A stretch of 64,000 bases of DNA from Wenzhouxiangella marina (GTDB lineage Bacteria > Pseudomonadota > Gammaproteobacteria > Xanthomonadales > Wenzhouxiangellaceae): contig NZ_CP012154.1 in NCBI RefSeq assembly GCF_001187785.1, forward strand, positions 800,501 to 864,500. The letters run 5' to 3'. Shown piece by piece: positions 51,625-59,038 of this stretch. The notes beneath the pieces were generated by a model. That model ran no database searches. It worked only from the letters and a program-made list of their open reading frames with translations, and had not been told where the DNA came from. The first letter of the stretch is position 1; each line of letters begins with the position of its first letter. Made by a program: the position numbers and the translations under genes.

Positions 51625-52770
51625 ATGAACCCCGATACCCTCCACAGTCTCGTCGATGGCCTGATCGCCCGCGACCGCGAGTACCGACCGCTGGAGCTGC
51701 TGGTGGCGGCAAGACGGCTCGAGCGCGCCGATCTGGACCGCTTCGAGCAGGGCCGACTGCGGCAGCTCGAAGACCTGCTCTACGGCGACCCGACGCGTTC
51801 GATCGAACTTCTCGATCATGCGGCCCGATGGGCCCGTGAGCTGGGCCTGGAGCCGCAGATCCGGGACCGGGAGTCAGGGCAGGGCGCCTGCTTCCGTGAT
51901 GCCCGAGCCGATCGCCAGGCCCGCACGGCCTGGCGACGTCGCGAGGGTGAGTCCCAGGGTGATCTGTTCATGGACAACCGCCTGTCCGTGGCGCGCGCGC
52001 AGTTGGTGCGCCAGCTTGAAGCCGGCGATCGAGCCGGGGCCGAGGCCGCGCTGGCCGACCTGTCCCGGGCAGATCCGGCGAGCGAACTGCAGGTCGATGG
52101 CGAGCATCTGGTCGGCGCCATGGCCTGGCTGGACGAGCTGCCCGAAGACCACGCGGCCCTGCTTACGGCCATCGACGAGGACCTGGGCGCCAGAGCCCGG
52201 CGTGTCCTCGGGCCTGGCCAGGCCAGGCGCTTTCTGGCTCGCTTCTGGCGCGCCCTGGCTGAGACGAGACGTGGGCTGGATTTCGACCCGGCGCATCCGG
52301 CGCTGAGCCCGGCACTGCTGCTCATCCGATGCGAGGATTGGGCCGGTGCCCTGGCCGCCCTCGATCAGGAGCCGACGCGCGTCGAGCACCCGCCGCTGCT
52401 GGTGGCCGAACTCCGTGCCGCGCTGCAGACGGGTGAACGGGAACGCGGCCTGACCGCCCTTTGCCAGCTGTGCTGGCGCCATGGCCAGGCCGCCGAAGCC
52501 TGGCTGGACGTCTGCGACGACGATGAACTGGCCCGCCGCGTGGAGCAGTTCTGGGACCTGGAGCCGGCGCTCGACATCGAGCTGTTTCCGGCCTGGCTGC
52601 TGACCCGAGGCTACCCCATGCCCGTCGTCCAGAACCCGCCCGAAATCGGGGCCGCCGAGGCGATGGACTTCGTCCGCGCGCTGCGCCGCAAGCCCGACGA
52701 TCTGGCCGCCCGCGAGTGGCTGCAGGCGCAGCAGCCGGAACTGCTCGAACTCTGGATCGGGATGAGCTGA
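51625..52770 (+). CDS. unknown protein in the SNF2 gene operon
   Basis: A 381-residue, mostly helical, acidic protein starting at ATG 51625, only 10 bases after the SNF2-ATPase stop. The sequence is Leu/Ala/Glu-rich with weak TPR-like helices (GALAALDQEPTRVEHPPLLV, and LRAALQTGERERGLTALCQL). The middle holds RRREGESQGDLFMDNRLSVA. No motif or family is recognised. The tight spacing suggests it works with the ATPase, perhaps as an accessory or substrate adaptor. Confidence 0.78.
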   Translation: MNPDTLHSLVDGLIARDREYRPLELLVAARRLERADLDRFEQGRLRQLEDLLYGDPTRSIELLDHAARWARELGLEPQIRDRESGQGACFRDARADRQARTAWRRREGESQGDLFMDNRLSVARAQLVRQLEAGDRAGAEAALADLSRADPASELQVDGEHLVGAMAWLDELPEDHAALLTAIDEDLGARARRVLGPGQARRFLARFWRALAETRRGLDFDPAHPALSPALLLIRCEDWAGALAALDQEPTRVEHPPLLVAELRAALQTGERERGLTALCQLCWRHGQAAEAWLDVCDDDELARRVEQFWDLEPALDIELFPAWLLTRGYPMPVVQNPPEIGAAEAMDFVRALRRKPDDLAAREWLQAQQPELLELWIGMS

Positions 52771-52773
52771 GCC

Positions 52774-54111
52774 TCAGGCCCGGCCGACGGTCTTTTCGTA
52801 CAGACCCGGAAAGCGGCCCTCGGGATCGCATCGCTGCTTGAGGGCCTGATAGGTCGCTCGATCATGGATCGACCAGAAGGTCGCTTCGTCATAGGTGCTG
52901 CGTGAGTACAGGCTCTTCCGGCCCTGGTGGCGCGCGACCAGGTCTTCGACCCGAGAGTTGTAATAGCCGTCGGGCCGGCTCGATCGAACCTGATCCCAGA
53001 AGCCGAAGTTGATGTAGGTCCGGCTGCTGTCCAGCTTGAACAGGGTAAAGCCCGGGTCGGGCACCACGAAGGGACAGATCCAGACCGGCCGGATCCCGAT
53101 CTCGCGCTCGAAGTCGGCGAGAAAGGCCGCGGCATGCTCGAGGGGGATGTCGACGTCCTGGATCACGGATTCGCTGCGGGGGCGAAGCCACTGCAGCATC
53201 TTCAGCGGCCAGCGATGGCTGGCGCGCATGATCTTCTGGTAGGTCAGGCTCGACAGGCGCTTGCGCCCGAGCAAGACGCGCAGCGGCGCCCAATGGGCCC
53301 CGACGTTGCGGCTGCACCAGAACCAGTCCGTGTCCCAGCGCCAGAGATAGTCATGGATGCTGAGCGCGTCGCTCTCTCGCTGGCGCAGGCTTTTCCAGTA
53401 CTGGCGCAGGTAGGTGTAATCGCTGGCGGATTCGCCGGATGGCAGGGCATCGACCAGCTGCGCCCGGCTCAGCACCAGCTCGCCGGGGGCGAAGTAGACG
53501 CCCTCCAGGTAGTCGCAGGCTGGCCGGGTGCAGTCCTCGGCGATCTCGGCCAGCAGTTTTTGGGGGTCATCGAAGCAACGGTGTTCCAGACGCACGAAGG
53601 GGCGGACTGGAATCAGATCGAGGCGAACCCGCGTGGCATAGCCCAGGCTGCCGTAGGAGTTCGGGAAGCCGTAGAAGAGATCGGCGTTGTCTTCGCGCGA
53701 GCAGTGCAGCACCCGGCCATCGGCCACCAGCACGTCGAAATCCCGCACCGTGTGGTGCACCAGACCGTAACGGAAGCTGCTGGATTCGATCCCGACCCCG
53801 CTGAGCGCGCCGCCCACGGTGATGCTCTTCAGCTCCGGGACCACGGCCGGCGCCAGGCCGTGGGGCAGGGTGGCATCGACTAGCTCGGCGTAGCTGGTCA
53901 TGCCTTCGACCTCGGCCGTTTGCGCGGCGCTGTCGATCTCGATCACGCGATTCAGGCCTCGCACATCGAGGGCGCAGCGCGTGTCGCTCCGGCGCGGTCG
54001 GAACAGATTGCTGGTGGACTTCTGCAAGCGGACCGGGCCATTCGAGGCGGCCAGCGCCCGGCTCAGCTCGGCGACACGATCACGATGTTTCTGCCGGCCC
54101 GAATCGCTCAT
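52774..54111 (-). CDS. FAD-binding oxidoreductase, fatty-acid-operon type
   Basis: A 445-residue protein of the VAO/PCMH-like FAD family (DHCR24/UfaA/TmsA-like). The FAD region is visible as RGLNRVIEIDSAAQTAEVEG, ELKSITVGGALSGVGIESSS and FYGFPNSYGSLGYATRVRL. The C-terminal half is substrate-binding (EATFWSIHDRATYQALKQRC). Its start overlaps the stop of the methyltransferase gene by 4 bases, so the two form one operon. In related operons this partner reduces the methylene group the synthase adds, yielding 10-methyl fatty acids. That product is an inference here. Confidence 0.85.
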   Translation of the reverse strand: MSDSGRQKHRDRVAELSRALAASNGPVRLQKSTSNLFRPRRSDTRCALDVRGLNRVIEIDSAAQTAEVEGMTSYAELVDATLPHGLAPAVVPELKSITVGGALSGVGIESSSFRYGLVHHTVRDFDVLVADGRVLHCSREDNADLFYGFPNSYGSLGYATRVRLDLIPVRPFVRLEHRCFDDPQKLLAEIAEDCTRPACDYLEGVYFAPGELVLSRAQLVDALPSGESASDYTYLRQYWKSLRQRESDALSIHDYLWRWDTDWFWCSRNVGAHWAPLRVLLGRKRLSSLTYQKIMRASHRWPLKMLQWLRPRSESVIQDVDIPLEHAAAFLADFEREIGIRPVWICPFVVPDPGFTLFKLDSSRTYINFGFWDQVRSSRPDGYYNSRVEDLVARHQGRKSLYSRSTYDEATFWSIHDRATYQALKQRCDPEGRFPGLYEKTVGRA

Positions 54112-55280
54112 CGCTGCGGTGAGTAGCGAGGCAGGTCGCCCCGACTCAGGACCAGCTGCCAGAGCTGCAGGCCGCGCGCGCGAAAGGCGCCCGCGCAGCT
54201 GTTGAGGTAGTAGCGCCACATCCGATAGAAGCGCTCGTTCAAGCCCTCCGAAGAGCGAAGCTCCGGCCAGGCGGCGAGGAAGTTCGCGTCCCAGGCCATC
54301 AGGGTGCGGTCGTAGTCGGGTCCGAAGTTGTGCCAGTCCTCGAGCGTGAGCAGGCCCTCCTTCGCGCTCGTCAGCTGGGCTTCGGACGGGATCACGCCGC
54401 CCGGAAAGATGTATTTCGTGATCCAGCGGTCCGCCGTGCGGCGACTTCGATTGCCGCCGATGCTGTGGATCAGCGCCAGACCCCCGGGGCGGAGCCGGTC
54501 CCGGACCAGCCGGAAGAAGCCCTGGTAGTTCTTCGGGCCGACGTGTTCGAGCAGGCCGATGCTGACCACGCGATCGAAGTCCTCATCGATGCTGGCCGCC
54601 TCGCGGTAGTCGAGCTGGCGAATCTCGACCGGCAGGCCGTCGCAGAGTCGTCGACCGAATTCGACCTGGCGCCGGCTGATGTTGTAACTGACCAGCTCGC
54701 AGCCGTGCTCGGCCGCCAGGTAGCGCGCCAGTTCGCCGAAGCCGCCACCGAGCTCCAGTACCCGCATGCCCGGCTCGAGGTGCAGCTTGCGTGCGATCAG
54801 CTCCAGCTTCGCCCGCTGCGCCTCGTCCAGGGAGCGATCCTCGCCGTCGGGGCCGTAGTAGGCACAGGTGTACTGCATGGTCGGGCCGAGCATGGCCTGG
54901 TAGAGCGCCGTCGACAGATCGTAGTGCTGTTCGGCGACCTGTCGGGAGCGGCGCCGATTCTGCCGATTGATCAGGCGGCTCCACAGCGCCTGCGCGATCG
55001 TCGAGGCCTTGACGAGCCGGCGATCGGACTTCGCCCGGAGCAGGCGATGGAAGAACGCATCGAGTTGCTCCACGTCCCACCAGCCGTCCATGTAGGCCTC
55101 GCCGGCGCCAAGGTTGCCTTCGCTCAGGATGCGCTGGAACAGGCGATCGTCGTGCACCTGCAGGTCCCAGGGGCGGTCGCCCCCGACCTCGATGCCCGCC
55201 TCCTCCAGCCAGGATGTGATCAGTTCCTTTGCCGACACCACTCCCTCCAGGCTCCCGTGCCGCTTCGACAAGCGAAACAC
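54108..55280 (-). CDS. cyclopropane-fatty-acid synthase-family methyltransferase
   Basis: A 390-residue SAM-dependent lipid methyltransferase; the GTG at 55280 is the likely start. Family marks: YDLSTALYQAMLGPTMQYTC, SAM motif VLELGGGFGELARYLA, SYNISRRQVEFGRRL, VVSIGLLEHVGPKNYQGFFR and KYIFPGGVIPSEAQL. It adds a methylene bridge, or a methyl group, to unsaturated acyl chains of membrane lipids. Coupled by a 4-base overlap to the FAD oxidoreductase, suggesting a methyl-branched product. Inner-membrane surface enzyme. Confidence 0.93.
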   Translation of the reverse strand: MFRLSKRHGSLEGVVSAKELITSWLEEAGIEVGGDRPWDLQVHDDRLFQRILSEGNLGAGEAYMDGWWDVEQLDAFFHRLLRAKSDRRLVKASTIAQALWSRLINRQNRRRSRQVAEQHYDLSTALYQAMLGPTMQYTCAYYGPDGEDRSLDEAQRAKLELIARKLHLEPGMRVLELGGGFGELARYLAAEHGCELVSYNISRRQVEFGRRLCDGLPVEIRQLDYREAASIDEDFDRVVSIGLLEHVGPKNYQGFFRLVRDRLRPGGLALIHSIGGNRSRRTADRWITKYIFPGGVIPSEAQLTSAKEGLLTLEDWHNFGPDYDRTLMAWDANFLAAWPELRSSEGLNERFYRMWRYYLNSCAGAFRARGLQLWQLVLSRGDLPRYSPQR

Positions 55281-55418
55281 GACAGCTCGATTGGCCCACC
55301 CCCGGAGCTACACACTAACCTCTGTTTTTCCGGTCGGTCAAATCCCGGCGGCGTCCTGCCCCGGTTTCGCTATCCGGCCGTGGCATCATGAACGCCCTGG
55401 AAACCGGAACGTCGGTAG

Positions 55419-57344
55419 ATGAGGCGAGATGCGCTGATCGGTTCTTTGTTGGCTCTTTACCTGCTGACCGCCTGCGCGCAGGGCCCGGATTCGAAGCCGG
55501 AACTCGCGCAGGACGGCACCGTGCATGGTTGCGTCTACCATGACCTCGATGGTGATGGCGCTCGTGATCCCGACGAGCCTGGGGTGGCGGGCGTCCGCGT
55601 GTCCAATGGCCTCGACGTGGTGCTCACCGACCGCCAGGGTCGCTACCGTCTGCCGCTACGCGACGACATGAACCTGGGCATCGTCCAGCCCGCCGCCTGG
55701 CGCGTTCCCCTGGATGCTCGCGGCGTGCCGCAGTTCTTCCTGAACTACCGCGCCGGTGGCTCGCCACCCCTTCGCTACGGTGGGCTGCCCGATCGATCGG
55801 CGCCGGAGCGCGTCGACTTCGCGCTGCTTCCTCGCAGCGAAGGCGCGGCGGAGCGCTTTCGCTGCGTGATCGTCGGTGACTCCCAGACCTATTCCAATGA
55901 CGAGATCGCTTACTTCCGCGACAGTGCCGTGCGGCGCCTGCTCGATTACGAGCTCGACGAGGACGACTGTGTGATCTACGTCGGCGATGTCGTCGGCGAC
56001 GATCTGGACCTGCTCGATCGACTGCTCGCCCTGGGCTCGACGGCCGGTGCGCCCCAGTGGCTGGTGCACGGCAATCACGATATGGATCTGGACGCCTGGC
56101 ACCCTGAGCACTCGGCCGATAGCTGGCGGGCGCGGGCCATGCCCGACTACTACGCCTTCGAGATGGGCCAGGTGCTGTTCGTGGCCCTGAACAACGTGGT
56201 CTTCCCCTGCGGCGAGGCGGACGCGGCGATGGACGGGCGGCGCTTCTGCGTCGACGACCAGCGGCCGCGCTACAACGGTCGCCTGCCCGACACGCAGCTG
56301 ACCTGGTTGGCCAATCTGCTCGAGACCGTTCCGAAAGACCGCCGGGTCGTGCTGCTGCACCACATCCCTCTGGTCAGTTTCAGCGATGCCGACAGCCCGG
56401 TGCATCAAACCGACAATACGCCCGCCATTCATGCCTTGCTCGAGGGGCGTCCGGCACTGTCCGTCGCCGGCCACACGCACACGGTCGAGAATCTGGCGCC
56501 GGGCGAGTGGTTCGAGGGCTGGCCGCAGCACACGGGCGTGGGTCCGCTGCCCTTCCGGCACCTGATCGCCGGCGCGGCCGCCGGCAGCTGGTGGATGGGC
56601 GATCTTGAGCTCGACGGCGTGCCGATGGCGATCCAGCACATGGGCTCGCCGCGCGGCCTGCTGAGCCTGGAGTTCGACGGCATCGACTTCGTCGAGACCT
56701 ATCACTCGACCAGTCATGGCGCCGATCGAGCCCAGTGGGTGGCCTTCAATACGCCTGATTTCCGCGCCTGGCACGCGGAGATCTCAGCCTGGATGAACAC
56801 ACCGGCCGGCCAGCGCGATCCCGTGCCACCGCGTTCGATCAACGACTTGAACGATCTCAACATGTTCACGGTCGAGGATCTCGGCGAGGGCGTCTACCTG
56901 ACCGCCAACGTCTGGCTGGGCTCGGCGGAAACTCGTGTCGTGGCGCGCATCAACGACGGCCCGGACCTGCCCTTGTTGCGCACCCAGTCAGGGCAGGGCG
57001 AAGCGCCGAAGCTGGGTGCCGAATTCGCCGACCCCTTCGCCACCCGGCGACTCCTGAGCATGTCACGTCAGGCACTGGTGAGCCGCTCGGGCGATGAGCG
57101 GGCGCAGGCTTACGAAGCCTTCCAGGGCGCCGCCATCCATCCGGTGCCGGGACCGCAGGGTCGCACCGCCCCGGATAGCAACCAGCACCTATGGCGTCTG
57201 CGCCTCCCCGATGACCTGCCCCTGGGCATCCACGTGGCCGAAGTCACCAGCACCGATCGCCACGGGCGACGCCACCGTGATCGACTGGTTTTCGAAGTCG
57301 TCGAGCAGCGCCCGCCGCGGCGCTGGACCGGCGAGGGCTGGTAG
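55419..57344 (+). CDS. lipoprotein calcineurin-like phosphoesterase
   Basis: A 641-residue protein: lipobox LLTAC (Cys19), then residues ~35-110 an SdrD-B-like beta domain with GCVYHDLDGDGARDPDEPGV, which looks calcium-binding. Residues ~145-410 are a metallophosphoesterase: VIVGDSQTYSNDE, IYVGDVVGDDLD, WLVHGNHDMDLDAW, VVLLHHIPLVS and SVAGHTHTVENL. The last ~200 residues match the usual C-terminal domain of this subfamily. It likely acts on phosphodiesters or phosphomonoesters outside the inner membrane; the substrate is unknown. Confidence 0.9.
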   Translation: MRRDALIGSLLALYLLTACAQGPDSKPELAQDGTVHGCVYHDLDGDGARDPDEPGVAGVRVSNGLDVVLTDRQGRYRLPLRDDMNLGIVQPAAWRVPLDARGVPQFFLNYRAGGSPPLRYGGLPDRSAPERVDFALLPRSEGAAERFRCVIVGDSQTYSNDEIAYFRDSAVRRLLDYELDEDDCVIYVGDVVGDDLDLLDRLLALGSTAGAPQWLVHGNHDMDLDAWHPEHSADSWRARAMPDYYAFEMGQVLFVALNNVVFPCGEADAAMDGRRFCVDDQRPRYNGRLPDTQLTWLANLLETVPKDRRVVLLHHIPLVSFSDADSPVHQTDNTPAIHALLEGRPALSVAGHTHTVENLAPGEWFEGWPQHTGVGPLPFRHLIAGAAAGSWWMGDLELDGVPMAIQHMGSPRGLLSLEFDGIDFVETYHSTSHGADRAQWVAFNTPDFRAWHAEISAWMNTPAGQRDPVPPRSINDLNDLNMFTVEDLGEGVYLTANVWLGSAETRVVARINDGPDLPLLRTQSGQGEAPKLGAEFADPFATRRLLSMSRQALVSRSGDERAQAYEAFQGAAIHPVPGPQGRTAPDSNQHLWRLRLPDDLPLGIHVAEVTSTDRHGRRHRDRLVFEVVEQRPPRRWTGEGW

Positions 57345-57376
57345 GCCCGGACCAGGCCTGCTCGCCGGGAGCATCG

Positions 57377-58291
57377 CTACTTCGTTCGGCGTTGATCCGG
57401 GTGCAGCGAGGTGCCCAGAATGTGCTCCGAGCGGTGGATCACGTGGTTGGCGTGGCCGACGATCAGCGGATCGGGCGCCTGGACGACTTCCGGATTCTTG
57501 TCCGGATAGTCCAGCGAGGACAGGAAGTGGCGCATGCTGTTCAGGCGGGCGCGCTTCTTGTCGTTGGACTTGACGATGGTCCAGGGCGCATCGGCGGTGT
57601 CGGTGTAGAAGAACATCGCCTCCTTGGCCTCGGTGTAGTCATCCCATTTGTCCAGGCTGGCCCGGTCGATGGGCGAGAGCTTCCAGCGCTTCAGCGGATC
57701 GTCTGCGCGGGACTCGAAGCGTCGCCGCTGCTCGTCCTGGGTGACGGAAAACCAGTATTTGAACAGGCGGATGCCGGACCGGACCAGCATGCGTTCGAAC
57801 TCCGGCGTCTGGCGCATGAACTCCAGGTATTCATTCGGCGTGCAGAAGCCCATCACCCGCTCGACGCCGGCGCGGTTGTACCAGCTGCGATCGTAGAAGA
57901 CGAGTTCGCCACCGCTGGGCAGGTGCTCGACGTAGCGCTGGAAATACCACTGACTGCGCTCGATGTCGGTGGGCTTGTTCAGCGCGATCACGCGGGCGAA
58001 GCGCGGGTTGAGATGCTCGGTGAAGCGCTTGATCGTGCCGCCCTTGCCGGCCGCGTCCCGGCCCTCGAACAGCAGGATGAACTTCTGGCCGGTCTCCTGG
58101 GCCCAGATCTGCACCTTCAGCAGCTCCGCCTGCAGGCGAGCCTTCTCCTGCTCGTAGACTCGGCGTGCGATCTTGCGGGAATAGGGGTAGCGCCCCGTCT
58201 CGAAGGCCTCGCGCACCTGGTCGGCGGTCACGGTGGGGAAGTCGGACGAGGTGCCCCGAGGGGTGGCAGCCTGGCTGATGGTTGAAGGCAT
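57377..58291 (-). CDS. ppk2: polyphosphate kinase 2
   Basis: A 304-residue one-domain PPK2, a P-loop kinase that makes or uses polyphosphate with nucleotides. Walker A is in LLFEGRDAAGKGGTIKRF; the lid/Walker B region is ELVFYDRSWYNRAGVERVM; other family marks are LNPRFARVIAL and RFESRADDPLKRWKLSPID. Length is normal. It probably works in energy and stress physiology; which nucleotide it uses cannot be read from this. Single gene, convergent with the phosphoesterase. Confidence 0.93.
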   Translation of the reverse strand: MPSTISQAATPRGTSSDFPTVTADQVREAFETGRYPYSRKIARRVYEQEKARLQAELLKVQIWAQETGQKFILLFEGRDAAGKGGTIKRFTEHLNPRFARVIALNKPTDIERSQWYFQRYVEHLPSGGELVFYDRSWYNRAGVERVMGFCTPNEYLEFMRQTPEFERMLVRSGIRLFKYWFSVTQDEQRRRFESRADDPLKRWKLSPIDRASLDKWDDYTEAKEAMFFYTDTADAPWTIVKSNDKKRARLNSMRHFLSSLDYPDKNPEVVQAPDPLIVGHANHVIHRSEHILGTSLHPDQRRTK

Positions 58292-58480
58292 GGGGCGGCT
58301 CCGCAGGATCGAATCGGATTCCAGTCTAGAAAGGCGACGCCTCGGGCTTCTTGACCCTGCTCAAAAAAGCCGACAATCGCCCCGAATCCACATGAATGGC
58401 GGGCCCGGTGCCTGTTGCTATACTCGGGACCGTAGCGAATCGGCGACTCGCATCCTACGGGTCGCCAGAAGAGGGGAACG

Positions 58481-59038
58481 GTGGCGGACAACGCCGGAGA
58501 GATCACGCGCCTGCTGGCGCGCTGGAAGGATGGGGAGGACGCGGCCCGCGAGGCGCTGCTGCCGCTCGTCTACGAGCGCCTTCGCTCGATTGCCGCCCGC
58601 CAGTTCGCCAATGAGCGCGGCGACCATACGCTCCAGCCCACCGCGCTGGTGAACGAAGCCTTCCTGCAGATCGACACCGGTTCGGGCGATTTCAACGATC
58701 GCCGCCATTTCTTTGCCCTGGCTGCGCGCACCATGCGCCATCTTCTCGTCGACCATGCCCGCGCCCGCCGGCGCGACAAGCGCGGTGGTGACCGGGTCCG
58801 TGTGACCCTGTCCGAGGCCGACCTCACCGGGGATGCACCCAGCGCGGACATGCTCGATCTCGTCGAAGCACTCGACGGTCTGGAAGCCCTCAACCCGCGC
58901 GTCGCCCAGGCGATGGAGCTGATGTATTTCGGCGGTCTGACCCGCAACCAAGTGGCCGAGCATCTGGACATCTCGCCGACCACCATCGATCGAGATCTGC
59001 GCATGGGCCGCGCCTGGCTCAAGCAGAGGTTGAAGTGA
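58481..59038 (+). CDS. ECF-type sigma factor coupled to TPR kinase
   Basis: A 185-residue ECF sigma factor of the kinase-associated group. GTG 58481 has agagggg upstream. Region 2: QPTALVNEAFLQI and HFFALAARTMRHLLVDHARA, then RRRDKRGGD. Region 4: QAMELMYFGGLTRNQVAEHL and SPTTIDRDLRMGRAWLK. The stop overlaps the kinase start (GTGA), so the two proteins are made together. The kinase presumably controls this sigma factor, as in related pairs. The layout matches the orphan sigma at 6088. Confidence 0.94.
   Translation: MADNAGEITRLLARWKDGEDAAREALLPLVYERLRSIAARQFANERGDHTLQPTALVNEAFLQIDTGSGDFNDRRHFFALAARTMRHLLVDHARARRRDKRGGDRVRVTLSEADLTGDAPSADMLDLVEALDGLEALNPRVAQAMELMYFGGLTRNQVAEHLDISPTTIDRDLRMGRAWLKQRLK

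Noticed and set aside
51705-51735. LDRFEQ in the SNF2 partner as another DRFE tail
   Set aside because: It lies near residue 35 of a cytoplasmic protein, not at a C-terminus, and lacks the preceding hydrophobic-acidic context.
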